The notes under the pieces: generated by a model
The model's database searches: none
The model's input: only the letters and a program-made list of their open reading frames with translations
Told to the model about the DNA's origin: nothing
Shown here: positions 34,923 through 43,732 of the stretch, in pieces
Numbering within the stretch: position 1 is the stretch's first letter
Layout of the letters: each line of letters starts with the position of its first letter
Translations under genes and position numbers: made by a program
Assembly (NCBI GenBank): GCA_026707045.1
Contig: JAPOXO010000113.1
Location: forward strand, 1-44,462
Direction: 5' to 3'
DNA length: 44,462 nt
DNA from: Gammaproteobacteria bacterium
GTDB lineage: Bacteria > Pseudomonadota > Gammaproteobacteria > Pseudomonadales > Azotimanducaceae

Positions 34923-35954
34923 CTAGGCATCATAGTCAATGGTGTGCCATCGTATGCGTGGTTCAATGGTTGGGACGTCTTGAGAACCGGCAATTCCGAC
35001 AAGTAGACTGCATACTGAATTCCAAGCATCACCTGCAAGAACACCCTTGCGCTGGCTATCGATGTTTGTACATTCAACCATGAGTCTCTTGATGTTTTCG
35101 AGTCCTAGTCTCCGGGTCGCGACTTCGATTGGTTTCATTCTCCGCTGCGACATATTGATGCGTTCTCCACGCTCTACCGCATGCATTCGTCGCAATTGCA
35201 GAGCAATCAATCCTATTATTGATAGTGGTTCGGTTCCGTCACGTGAAAGAGCCATGAGGCTCTTGTTCATTCTTGAAGTCTGTCCAAGGCATGCCGCATC
35301 AATCAGTTCAAAAGGACTACTCGAACTCCAGTTCTGCATATTGAGCTCTTCCGAGCTGATTTCTTCCTCCGAATCTAGAAAGGTAAGGTGAAGTCGCTCA
35401 ATTTCTTGGTTTGCAGCAAGAAGATTTCCCTCTGTAAGGTCGGCGATTTCTTCGACGGCGTCTCGTGACAGTGAAAGCTGCTTTTCCTGAGCACGGTTGG
35501 CGATCCATTGGGAAAACTGTGCTGGAGGAAGTGGTTCGCATATCACGACGACCGCTTGCTCAAGCAAAAGTCGAAACCAAGCTGAAGACCTATGGCGATA
35601 CTCAAAGGTTTTTCCACGCACTAGCAAGACTATGTCCGGATTTGGGTCTGAAAGATAGGATTTGATCGTCGAAATTGATGAACGATCGATCGCGTTGGTC
35701 TTCATTGACAGATCGAACGTTCGTTTTTCGGCGAACAGTGACGAACCCTGAGCTTCCAAGAAAGCGGACTCCCATTCTTCTTTTGTTCCTACCTCCATTT
35801 GAATAATCTCGTCAAAGCCGTGTTTCTGGGCACACGTGACTAATGTTTGAATGCTCTCTTGCATTAAGAGCAAATCGGTTCCAGCTACGTAGTAGAGCGA
35901 AGCAAGTTGACCGTCTTGCAGTCTGCCTTGAAGATGATGTGAAGAGATCTCCAT
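34923..35954 (-). CDS. holA: DNA polymerase III delta subunit
   Basis: A 343-residue clamp-loader delta subunit (usual about 340). Seen are LYYVAGTDLLLMQESIQTLV near the start (family has YLLxGxEPLLxxE), LLVRGKTFEYRHRSSAWFRL, VVICEPLPPAQFSQWIANRA, LTEGNLLAANQEIERLHL (highly typical: GNLLAAxQEIEKL) and MSRDGTEPLSIIGLIALQLR-type residues later. It opens the beta sliding clamp for loading. It follows lptE by 12 bases in the leuS-lptE-holA operon. No nadD gene follows, unlike many gammaproteobacteria. Confidence 0.92.
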   Translation of the reverse strand: MEISSHHLQGRLQDGQLASLYYVAGTDLLLMQESIQTLVTCAQKHGFDEIIQMEVGTKEEWESAFLEAQGSSLFAEKRTFDLSMKTNAIDRSSISTIKSYLSDPNPDIVLLVRGKTFEYRHRSSAWFRLLLEQAVVVICEPLPPAQFSQWIANRAQEKQLSLSRDAVEEIADLTEGNLLAANQEIERLHLTFLDSEEEISSEELNMQNWSSSSPFELIDAACLGQTSRMNKSLMALSRDGTEPLSIIGLIALQLRRMHAVERGERINMSQRRMKPIEVATRRLGLENIKRLMVECTNIDSQRKGVLAGDAWNSVCSLLVGIAGSQDVPTIEPRIRWHTIDYDA

Positions 35955-35966
35955 TGACTTGGCCAG

Positions 35967-36518
35967 TCAATCCTCGGATTTTTGGATTGGTTTGTTTTCT
36001 GGAGCGCGCTGCATTTCGTATGAGAGAATTCGAATGATCTCCCCTACGATTGTGTTTGTAAGCTCTCGACGGACAAGCTGTTCCTCAGCCGACGTAGAAA
36101 GTAGATTTTCCGCATTTACTTTCACAGGTTGAGTGGCAGACAACGTAATGACATCCGAGTCGCTCTGTATTACCGGTAGTCCAATGCTAAGCTTCACTGT
36201 AAGCGTGAGTTCGTACTCGATCATTCCTCCGTGAGGAGCAAGGAGAGACGCTTGTTTCTCAAAGTCATGCTGGGAAATTCGGACGCGCACATCTGGTGAC
36301 GTCCCCGAGTCGACACTTATGCCAATTTGCTTAAGGTGTCGCTTCAATGATTGAGTAATCCTTGAAGACTGGGCATCCGTGATTTCAACAGAACTAACGT
36401 AGTTCGCGAGCGTTTCGGTCCGAAGATGGAATCCGCATCCAGCACACAATAGCGCGATGCTCAACAGGACCAGTAATCTAGTGGCAGCCGCCGTGGTGAG
36501 TTTCAAGTGACCTAGCAC
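35967..36518 (-). CDS. lptE: LPS-assembly lipoprotein LptE
   Basis: A 183-residue lipoprotein that plugs the LptD barrel and helps place LPS in the outer leaflet. A hydrophobic signal (TRLLVLLSIALLCAG, about 13-27) ends at a lipobox with Cys28 (CAGCGFHLR), and GFHLR right after the Cys is a family hallmark. The remaining sequence (VRVRISQHDFEKQASLLAPH and ELTNTIVGEIIRILSYEMQR) fits the two-layer LptE fold. It sits between leuS (15-base gap) and holA (12-base gap), the standard order. Confidence 0.92.
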   Translation of the reverse strand: MLGHLKLTTAAATRLLVLLSIALLCAGCGFHLRTETLANYVSSVEITDAQSSRITQSLKRHLKQIGISVDSGTSPDVRVRISQHDFEKQASLLAPHGGMIEYELTLTVKLSIGLPVIQSDSDVITLSATQPVKVNAENLLSTSAEEQLVRRELTNTIVGEIIRILSYEMQRAPENKPIQKSED

Positions 36519-36533
36519 TTCAGAACAATTGAG

Positions 36534-38978
36534 TTAGGATTCTTGAGCTACTACCAAGCTGAGCATTCGTCCAGGTACATAAATAACTTTCCGAATGCTC
36601 TCTTCGTTGGCGTATCGTGCAACGTTTTGAAGTTGCAGTGCCTGTTCCTTGACTTCGTCTTGGGTGGCGTCGACAGGAATTTGAACCTTCCCACGAATTC
36701 TGCCGTTCACCTGTACTGCAATTTCTACGCTCTTCTCCTCCAACAGGCTTTCGTCAAAGGTTGGCCATTCACCTGATTCGAAGATGCTCGTTGTGTTTCC
36801 CAATCGTTCATATAGTTCTTCGGCGATGTGCGGGCAAAAGGGCGCTACTAATGTCACAAGTGGTTCGATCTCTACCTGCCGCGCTTTGCGCCCATCGGAA
36901 CGTACTACATTCAGATACTCCATCATGCTTGCAATTGCTGTATTGAATCGAAGCTCTTGTATCGCAGAAGTTACATGCTTTATGGTCCTATGGAGAGCTT
37001 TTTCAACGGTGGGATCAGATGGTTCGTTTTGAGCTTCATTGACAGTCTGCCAAAGTCGATTCAGGAACGATCGGGGACCCAAGATTCCGTGTGCTTGGTA
37101 GTCACCTCCCTGCTCATATGGCCCAAGGAACATTAGATACATGCGCACCGTATCGGCACCATACTCAGCAATAAGATCATCTGGAACAATAATGTTGCCT
37201 CGACTCTTAGAAATCTTCTTTCCATCCTTAATCAACAAACCGTGTGCTCGAAACTTTCGATACGGTTCTTCGAAATTCGTAAGACCAAGATCGGATAGAG
37301 CCATGATGAGAAATCTCGAATACAGTAGATGCAAGACAGCATGTTCGTTGCCACCAATGTATGAGTGAACGGGCAACCATGTATCGAGCATTTCGGACTC
37401 AAAGGCTTGGTTATCGTTATCAGTGCATGGATAGCGCAGGAAGTACCATGCACTATCTAGGAATGTATCCGAAACATCAGTTTCCCTCCTTGATTCAGCC
37501 CCACATGTCGGACACGGAGCGCTGCTCCACTTCTCGTCTCGTGCGAGCGGACTCTTTCCGTCTTCTCCCGGTTTGAAGTCTTCAAGATATGGGAGGACGA
37601 CTGGCAAGTCGTCCTCGGGTACCACTACTGGTCCACATTGGTCGCAATGAATGATTGGAATGGGAGGACCCCAATAGCGTTGTCTGGATATGCACCAATC
37701 GTGAAGTCTGTACGAAGTCGATTTGCCGCCCAGTCCACGCCTCGCAAGGTCGCTAACAATCTGAGTTTTAGCATCATCGCTTGAGAGCCCGTCAAAACGT
37801 CCGGAGTTCACAAGTTCTCCATCGCCTTCGTACGCTTGTGCAAAGTACTGTTCGGACTCGTCGTGAGGATTCTGGATGACTTTGCGAATAGGCAGCTCGA
37901 ACTTTGTAGCGAACTCGAAGTCGCGCTGGTCGTGCGCGGGGACGGCCATGATCGCGCCTGTACCGTAACCTGCTAGAACATAGTCCGAAATCCAAATCGG
38001 AATCCGTTCACTGTTAACGGGATTGACGCAGTATGATCCAGTGAACACACCGGTTTTGTCGCGATCTACTTTTTGTCGTTCAATCAGGTCTTCAAGCTGT
38101 ACACGTTTGATGTAACCTTCAACTATTGACTCTTGCTCAGGCTTGGTTAGTTCACGCACCAAGTCGTGCTCGGGAGCGAGGACCATGTACGTTGCACCAA
38201 AAAGAGTGTCCGGGCGTGTCGTGAAAACTTCAATGAATCGTTCTGATTCGGCAACGCCAAACTTTACGGTAGCCCCCTGACTCGCACCAATCCAGTTGGT
38301 CTGTGCCACTCTTGTAGTATCCGACCAATCAAGTTTCGGAATATTTGCAAGCAATCTCTCGGCATATTCGGTGATTCGAACGAACCATTGGGGGAGATGG
38401 CGTTGCTCTACGTTCGAATCACATCTTTCGCACAGTCCTTCAATCACCTGTTCGTTAGCCAAGACGGTCATACACTTCGGACACCAATTGACCGGTGCCT
38501 CTCGTCGGACAATAAGACCTGCCTTGAAGAGCTGAACAAAGATCCATTGGGTCCATCGGTAGTACGAAGGATGTGTGGTGTCGACGGTGTGGTTCCAATC
38601 AAACATTCCGCCGATTCTTCGGAGCTGCTTTGAGAAGTTTTCGATATTTTTGGGAATCAACTCATTAGGATTGGTGCCGGTGTTTAGGGCAAAATTTTCC
38701 GAGTGGATGCCAAAAGCATCGAAGCCCATCGGTTGAAATACGGATTTTCCCATTAGTCGGTGGTACCGACCCTGAATGTCTGCACCCGTGTATGCGTAGA
38801 TGTTTCCAATATGTAGGCCTTCTGCGGATGGATAGGGAAACATCATCAGGTTGTAAAAAGGGCGCTTTGCCTCCCGAAGTTCTGATTCGGAGAAAGAGTT
38901 TGTGCCTTGATTTTCCCAACGCTTTTGCCACTTTTCTTCGGTGGCAGTGGGGTCATATGAATCCATTTCTACTGGCAT
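36534..38978 (-). CDS. leuS: Leucyl-tRNA synthetase
   Basis: An 814-residue class I synthetase (usual about 860) that charges tRNA-Leu. The HIGH motif appears as HIGN (56-59) in FPYPSAEGLHIGNIYAYTGA, the KMSKS loop as KKISKSRGN, and the editing domain includes TTRPDTLFGATYMVLAPEHD and GTGAIMAVPAHDQRDFEFAT, which carries the conserved Asp of the CP1 editing pocket. Zinc-type CxxC pairs occur in CPKC...CERC and CPTC. The C-terminus VQVNGRIRGKVQIP is typical. The start used is the ATG giving MPVEMDSYDP; the ATG four codons later is a plausible alternative. Confidence 0.95.
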   Translation of the reverse strand: MPVEMDSYDPTATEEKWQKRWENQGTNSFSESELREAKRPFYNLMMFPYPSAEGLHIGNIYAYTGADIQGRYHRLMGKSVFQPMGFDAFGIHSENFALNTGTNPNELIPKNIENFSKQLRRIGGMFDWNHTVDTTHPSYYRWTQWIFVQLFKAGLIVRREAPVNWCPKCMTVLANEQVIEGLCERCDSNVEQRHLPQWFVRITEYAERLLANIPKLDWSDTTRVAQTNWIGASQGATVKFGVAESERFIEVFTTRPDTLFGATYMVLAPEHDLVRELTKPEQESIVEGYIKRVQLEDLIERQKVDRDKTGVFTGSYCVNPVNSERIPIWISDYVLAGYGTGAIMAVPAHDQRDFEFATKFELPIRKVIQNPHDESEQYFAQAYEGDGELVNSGRFDGLSSDDAKTQIVSDLARRGLGGKSTSYRLHDWCISRQRYWGPPIPIIHCDQCGPVVVPEDDLPVVLPYLEDFKPGEDGKSPLARDEKWSSAPCPTCGAESRRETDVSDTFLDSAWYFLRYPCTDNDNQAFESEMLDTWLPVHSYIGGNEHAVLHLLYSRFLIMALSDLGLTNFEEPYRKFRAHGLLIKDGKKISKSRGNIIVPDDLIAEYGADTVRMYLMFLGPYEQGGDYQAHGILGPRSFLNRLWQTVNEAQNEPSDPTVEKALHRTIKHVTSAIQELRFNTAIASMMEYLNVVRSDGRKARQVEIEPLVTLVAPFCPHIAEELYERLGNTTSIFESGEWPTFDESLLEEKSVEIAVQVNGRIRGKVQIPVDATQDEVKEQALQLQNVARYANEESIRKVIYVPGRMLSLVVAQES

Positions 38979-39258
38979 TTTGGGCGCAGAAAGAGGAGGA
39001 GATTAGCGAGCGATGATACCACTTGGACTTGCTTGGGGCATGTCGGTTCAAAGAACCGTAGATAGAAGGCAAAAACTCAGTCTTTGCTTGAAACCGTTTG
39101 ATCCACAGCATTTTCGAGCGACCTTCGACTCAGGCTTCGTCTTTTGAGGAGACCTGGACAAATCATTCGTCTAACAAATCGGCTGAACTGTACTTGGTTT
39201 CTGTCGTTCTATTGTGGTAAATTGAAAGTACGTAGCAAACTATTGGGTCGCTAACTCG
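38979..39258. other. Divergent intergenic region upstream of leuS and a small membrane protein
   Basis: About 280 bases. It contains a perfect six-bp hairpin (CGGTTC-AAA-GAACCG, 39044-39058) about 66 bases upstream of leuS, and a candidate promoter for the plus-strand gene (listed separately). I see no T-box or other recognised riboswitch. Confidence 0.5.
39194..39223 (+). promoter_or_regulatory. Candidate sigma-70-type promoter of the small membrane protein
   Basis: TTGGTT at 39194-39199 and TAAATT at 39218-39223 are 18 bases apart, and the start codon at 39259 is 35 bases downstream, the same layout as the receptor promoter at 27174. Assigned by eye. Confidence 0.4.
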
Positions 39259-39492
39259 ATGTCGACCACATTCTTGGATCTTCTACATAGCTTGAGAGTG
39301 CTGCTGGTCGCTTTGCTGCACTACATTGGCATTAGGGGAGCCCTGGGAACATTCGGAGTCTTCTTAATGGGCTTTGGAATCTACACCATTTGTACATCAT
39401 TTGCGAGTTTCAACATACTAAAGTCAGAATTGGGAACTCTGCTCTTTTTCCTAGGTGCAAACATTCTCGCTTGGAGTTGCGATCGTAGATAG
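39259..39492 (+). CDS. Small hydrophobic membrane protein, unknown function
   Basis: A 77-residue protein with two or three strongly hydrophobic segments (about 8-25, 27-48 and 57-72; for example GTFGVFLMGFGIYTICTSFA), ending in Cys-Asp-Arg-Arg. The hydrophobic pattern and the upstream promoter-like sequence support a real gene, but no Shine-Dalgarno is obvious and no family is recognised. It stands alone between leuS (-) and the ThDP enzyme (+). Confidence 0.5.
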   Translation: MSTTFLDLLHSLRVLLVALLHYIGIRGALGTFGVFLMGFGIYTICTSFASFNILKSELGTLLFFLGANILAWSCDRR

Positions 39493-39901
39493 CACTTTGT
39501 ACGAGTTTCGCTAAAGCGTGGTTAATGTTTAGCAACTATGTGCTTAAAGCTACGGTTGGGATAAGACCAAACTGGTTGACGAAGTCTCGTTTACATAGGC
39601 ATTTGGCATGCCAGATCAATTGCTAAGATGTGATCCGTAACGTGACGTTTGTACGCTGTTTCTAACCGTTCCTCGTTTCACTACACGCTCAATCGTCAGA
39701 TTGAATCAGCGAGCACGGTACATTTCTCGAATTGATTGGTGCCAATACCTTTTGTCATTGATCAACCTTCAGGCACCGCCGAACTCTCGATTTTGGTCCT
39801 TGTTAGCAGTCTTGTCTAGTGACCATATCCAGGTGTCGAGTAAAGTATAGGAGTCCATATCGTTTGGGACGTTGAAACGTTCGCGAATTGAGGAGAGTTC
39901 C
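39493..39901. other. Intergenic region with two palindromes upstream of the ThDP enzyme
   Basis: About 409 bases without a gene. TGGCATGCCA at 39604-39613 is a perfect 10-bp palindrome, and ATTGGTGCCAAT at 39735-39746 is a 5-bp inverted repeat sharing the TTGG...CCA core. They could be binding sites for one regulator. No promoter with good -35 and -10 spacing was found. Confidence 0.4.
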
Positions 39902-41563
39902 GTGAATGGGTATGACCTAGTAGCAAAGTGCCTCAAGGCAGAGGGAACCGAGTGGATTGCTTGTTTCCCCGACAATCCACTAATTGAAGCGTCGGCTCGC
40001 ATAGGAATCCGTCCCATTGTATTTCGACAGGAACGAGGTGCGATCAACGCAGCCGATGGCTACTCCCGACAGTCAGCGGGCAAAAAGGTTGGAGTGTTTG
40101 TCTCGCAGTCTGGACCGGGTGTAGAAAACTCATTCGGCGGTATCGCACAAGCTTGGGGATATGCTGTTCCCCTTCTATTCTTACCCGGAGGCAGCGGAGT
40201 TGGTAGGTACGATGTGCAACCAAATTTTTCAGCGGTGAAGAACTACGAGCACGTATCCAAGCTTGCTATATCGATTGATCAACCTGGTCGAACTGCTCGT
40301 GAAATGCGGCGTGCGTTTCACACTCTCAAGCAAGGACGTCCTGGTCCGGTTGTCGTCGAAATGCATGGCGATGTCCTTGGTAGCAATATTGAAGAAGCAG
40401 AGAATGTATACAGCGTGCCTCAGGCGATTCTCACACAACCGAACTCAAACGACATCAAAGACGCGATTCGTCTACTCAACGAAGCACGTAATCCCGTGTT
40501 GTGGGTGGGGCAAGGAGTGTTGTACGCGGACGCATGCCAACAACTTATGGACTTTGTAAATCTTGCTCAAGTTCCAGTCATAACCACCATGCAAGCCAAA
40601 AGTGCTTTTCCCGACGACCATGCTTTGGCACTGGGTTCAGCGAATCGAACTGCGCCAAAAACCGTTTTCGAGTGGCTGGGAAGCGCCGACCTTGTATTTG
40701 CAATAGGATCAGCGCTGACACGAACGGGATTTGGATTGCAAATTCCAGAGGGCAAGCGAATTGTTCAGTCGACTAACAACGCAATGGACATAAACAAGGA
40801 CTACGACATCGAGCTTGGGCTAGTAGGAGATGCGAAACTTACACTGCATTGCCTGATTGATGAATTCAAGGCTCAAGTGGGGGACAATGGTCGACCTCAT
40901 AACGAATCTCTTACCGAGGCGATAAGAGCTAGCAAGCGATCTTGGTTAAACGATTGGGACCACAAACTTAATTCAACGGAGACGCCGATAAATCCCTATC
41001 GGGTAATCAATGCAATTAACAATGTAATCGATCACCAACGTTCCGTGGTTACCCATGATGCCGGCAATCCCCGAGATCAAATCATGCCTTTCTACCGAGC
41101 ATCAAAACCCTTCGGCTATATAGGTTGGGGAAAAACTACACATCTTGGCTACGGACTGCCACTTGCGATTGGAGCCAAATTGGCCGATCCAGAGAAGTTT
41201 TGTATGAATTTCATGGGCGACTTGGCATTCGGACATACGGGAACCGAAATCGAGACTGCAGTTCGAGCGGAAGTACCGATTACTACTGTAATTGTCAATA
41301 ACGGAACAATGGGCGGTTATGACAAAAAACTCAAGGTCGCAATGTCCAAATACGGTGTAGGCAACCAGACTGGAGAATACGCTGCGATGTCTCGGGCACT
41401 TGGTGCGACTGGGATTGTGGTCAATCGACCGGAAGAGATCGAGCCTGCGCTTCAATCAGCACAGCGAGAAAACTCTGAAGGGCGGACGGTTGTTGTGGAA
41501 GTTATCACTCGACAAGATACTGATTTCTCCCAGTATCCAGCCCACCTCCATTCAGCTGCCTGA
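39902..41563 (+). CDS. Thiamine-diphosphate-dependent enzyme, acetolactate-synthase-like
   Basis: A 553-residue ThDP enzyme with the N-terminal Pyr, central and C-terminal PP domains of the acetolactate synthase/benzoylformate decarboxylase superfamily. The catalytic Glu44 is in FRQERGAINAADGYSR; the central domain has PVLWVGQGVLYADACQQLMD; the ThDP/Mg site runs from Gly439-Asp440 (MGDLAFGHTG) to Asn467 (VNNGTMGGY). Start is GTG at 39902 with GAGGAG seven bases upstream, better than the earlier TTG. No small regulatory subunit or ilvC is adjacent, so a catabolic decarboxylase or ligase is more likely than branched-chain amino-acid synthesis. Substrate unknown. Confidence 0.87.
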   Translation: MNGYDLVAKCLKAEGTEWIACFPDNPLIEASARIGIRPIVFRQERGAINAADGYSRQSAGKKVGVFVSQSGPGVENSFGGIAQAWGYAVPLLFLPGGSGVGRYDVQPNFSAVKNYEHVSKLAISIDQPGRTAREMRRAFHTLKQGRPGPVVVEMHGDVLGSNIEEAENVYSVPQAILTQPNSNDIKDAIRLLNEARNPVLWVGQGVLYADACQQLMDFVNLAQVPVITTMQAKSAFPDDHALALGSANRTAPKTVFEWLGSADLVFAIGSALTRTGFGLQIPEGKRIVQSTNNAMDINKDYDIELGLVGDAKLTLHCLIDEFKAQVGDNGRPHNESLTEAIRASKRSWLNDWDHKLNSTETPINPYRVINAINNVIDHQRSVVTHDAGNPRDQIMPFYRASKPFGYIGWGKTTHLGYGLPLAIGAKLADPEKFCMNFMGDLAFGHTGTEIETAVRAEVPITTVIVNNGTMGGYDKKLKVAMSKYGVGNQTGEYAAMSRALGATGIVVNRPEEIEPALQSAQRENSEGRTVVVEVITRQDTDFSQYPAHLHSAA

Positions 41564-41585
41564 TCGTTCTAATTCTGGCGCGGGG

Positions 41586-42290
41586 CTAGCCTCGATCAAA
41601 TGCCCCGAACAGATCTACTTCGTCGGACGGTTCAAGAATGTCCGGCGAATTGTTTCGCACGCTGTTCACTTTTCTGCTCACCGCGTGATAACGGTATGGA
41701 CCCAAATACGGCTCTTGGATGAGACTCTGGAGCGAAGAGGACGATGTATTTGGGTCCAACCAAAGATCATAGTTGTTAGGTTCAATGATCGCTGGCTGTC
41801 GGCGATGGATTTTTGACAGATCGGGCGATGCCTGAGTTGTGATCAGAGTGAAAGTCTCAAGCGGCTCCCCTTCCTTCTCCCAGGATTCCCAAAGCGCAGC
41901 TACGGACAGTGGTCGCGCGTTCTCTGAAGAGATGAAATAAGGTTGTTTTGCACCTCCAACTGAAGACCACTCAAACCATCCGTTTGCGGGAACTAGGCAT
42001 CTTCTGGTTCGGAATGCATTTCTGAACGAGGGCTTCGAATGGACCGATTCTGCTCTAGCATTGATGAGTCGTGAGCTGATAGAGGTGTCTTTTGCCCAAA
42101 ATGGAACTAAACCCCATCGAAGAATCGAAATCTCCCGACTTCCTGAATCATCAACGCGACAAGCTGCAAACTCCTGCGTTGGAGCCCCGTTGTAGCGCAC
42201 CGGTAGAGCAGGGTCTTGTGGAATAGTGAAGACACTATAGAGTGCATGCAATTCCGACCAACTCAGTTGTTGTGTAAAACGGCCGCACAT
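41586..42290 (-). CDS. SRAP-domain protein (YedK/HMCES family)
   Basis: A 234-residue protein that forms a covalent crosslink with abasic sites in single-stranded DNA and so protects them. All catalytic residues are visible: Cys2 in MCGRFTQ (the nucleophile once Met1 is removed), Asn77 in LINARAES, Glu107 in NGWFEW and His162 in SKIHRRQPAII. The usual H-x-R-M-P stretch reads H-R-R-Q-P here, a small deviation that keeps the His. It faces the ThDP gene tail-to-tail with a 22-base gap. Confidence 0.92.
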   Translation of the reverse strand: MCGRFTQQLSWSELHALYSVFTIPQDPALPVRYNGAPTQEFAACRVDDSGSREISILRWGLVPFWAKDTSISSRLINARAESVHSKPSFRNAFRTRRCLVPANGWFEWSSVGGAKQPYFISSENARPLSVAALWESWEKEGEPLETFTLITTQASPDLSKIHRRQPAIIEPNNYDLWLDPNTSSSSLQSLIQEPYLGPYRYHAVSRKVNSVRNNSPDILEPSDEVDLFGAFDRG

Positions 42291-42505
42291 ATAAGAAATC
42301 TGTTAGTTGTGTGATTCCGACATCACAAGCATATGCCCTCGAAAGTCTGCTAACGAGCTAGCGAGTAATCATACAAAACGGTTCAAACAATCAAGTTTGT
42401 GATTAGTCCCAAAGTCTATTTGGGTTCAAGTCCAAGCTAGTTTGGTTTAATTGAAAGTCGCAATTGGTCTTGACACAATCTGTTCCGTTTGGGATTGGTT
42501 CGAAT

Positions 42506-43684
42506 ATGACATCAGTCGATATACCCTCCAGCAGAGACGACATCACTACTCAATGGCTTTCGCATGCCTTGGAAGAGTCGTTTCCAGGAATTGGCAGCGA
42601 CATCCTAAACATCAATATCTCTGAAATTGGTGTTGGATTTGGGTTGATGGGAGCTCTCTGTCGCGTGCAGATCGAATACTCCGAGAAGAAAGAGCAATAT
42701 CCAAGTTCGGTTGTGATCAAGATGTCCAGTTCTGATCCAGCCAGTCTCAAACTAGCCAAGTCGCTGGATCTGTATCGGCGAGAGTACAACTTCTATTCGG
42801 AGATTCAGCAAGTTGCAGAGATTCGAACACCAAGGCTCTATTGCAGCGCTTACGAGAAAGGAGACAACCGCTTCTTTTTGATATTGGAAGACTTGCAATC
42901 GATGGAGTCCGTCAATCAGCTTGACGGGGCGAGCCCCAGGCAAGCAATTGCTGCAGTAAGGGCTATTGCAAGACTGCACGGTCAGTTTTGGAATCGCACC
43001 GATACCGAGGAACTTCAGGACGTGTATCGAATTACGCCGCTTAGTGCCGCAGCAATACACTTCGTCTACTTGACAAACGTTGAAAGCTCAATTCGAAACT
43101 TTGGGAAGTACTACACGCCCGAGTTGGAGTTAATAGTTCGGACCATTGGACGTAGAGCTACTGAATTTCTAATCGCATCGGGAAGTCAAGGTGAGACTTA
43201 CATCCACGGAGACTTCAGATTGGACAACCTGTTCTTCGGCGATGACCTGGAATGTGCCGCAGTGGATTGGCAAGTGAGTGGAACATCCAACGGTTTTTTC
43301 GATCTTGCTTATTTCTTGACAGGAAGCCTTGCGTCGTCGACGCGACGAGAGGTGGAACGAGAAGCAGTGCGCAACTATTGTGAAGTTCTTAGCGACTCAT
43401 TGGAATCGCCACTGACATTCGACGAAGGCTGGGAATTCTATCGACAAGCAATCTTGGCTTGCTTGTTCACTTCTGTAATTGTGACGGGAGGTCTGGATCT
43501 CTCGGTCGATCGAAGCAACGAGTTGGTTGTGGAGGGCTTAAAACGAACATTGATAGCTATCGAAGAACTGAACTCGGGGGAATTCTTGAACGAATCGGTC
43601 AAACAGACTTTTCAAGCAAGGATTGCGAATTTTCCAGCAAACTTTGCCTACGCCATTCACCGAGTCTTTCAAAGAGGCAAGTAG
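42506..43684 (+). CDS. Phosphotransferase of the APH/ecdysteroid-kinase-like family
   Basis: A 392-residue protein with an aminoglycoside-phosphotransferase/EcKinase-type kinase fold. The ATP Lys is in VVIKMSS (Lys72), the Brenner motif in YIHGDFRLDNLFF has catalytic Asp236 and Asn241, and the metal Asp254 is in AAVDWQVSG; the helix Glu is in YRREYNFYSEI. It would phosphorylate a small hydroxylated molecule. Bacterial members often sit beside acyl-CoA and dehydrogenase genes; here the neighbours are SRAP and lnt. Start chosen at ATG 42506; an upstream TTG at 42464 is less likely. Not an evident antibiotic-resistance enzyme. Confidence 0.83.
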   Translation: MTSVDIPSSRDDITTQWLSHALEESFPGIGSDILNINISEIGVGFGLMGALCRVQIEYSEKKEQYPSSVVIKMSSSDPASLKLAKSLDLYRREYNFYSEIQQVAEIRTPRLYCSAYEKGDNRFFLILEDLQSMESVNQLDGASPRQAIAAVRAIARLHGQFWNRTDTEELQDVYRITPLSAAAIHFVYLTNVESSIRNFGKYYTPELELIVRTIGRRATEFLIASGSQGETYIHGDFRLDNLFFGDDLECAAVDWQVSGTSNGFFDLAYFLTGSLASSTRREVEREAVRNYCEVLSDSLESPLTFDEGWEFYRQAILACLFTSVIVTGGLDLSVDRSNELVVEGLKRTLIAIEELNSGEFLNESVKQTFQARIANFPANFAYAIHRVFQRGK

Positions 43685-43732
43685 GACGCTGGAGGAATCC
43701 AAAGTTACGGTCAGATTTCCTAATGTTGTCGC

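Noticed and set aside
39902-41563. Assignment of the ThDP enzyme as biosynthetic acetolactate synthase (ilvB)
   Set aside because: No ilvN or ilvC is adjacent and the sequence supports only the superfamily; a specific name would be unsupported.
42310-42327. CRP-like palindrome TGTGAT-N6-ATCACA
   Set aside because: The TGTGA and TCACA half-sites are eight bases apart rather than six, so it does not fit a CRP site; it may be a chance repeat.
42419-42435. Sequence resembling a tRNA T-arm (GGGTTCAAGTCC)
   Set aside because: The stem has a mismatch and no D-arm, anticodon arm or acceptor pairing can be built from the upstream bases.
42506-43684. Assignment of the kinase as an aminoglycoside-resistance enzyme
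   Set aside because: The motifs are common to the whole APH/EcKinase superfamily and the length and N-terminus do not match a known resistance family.
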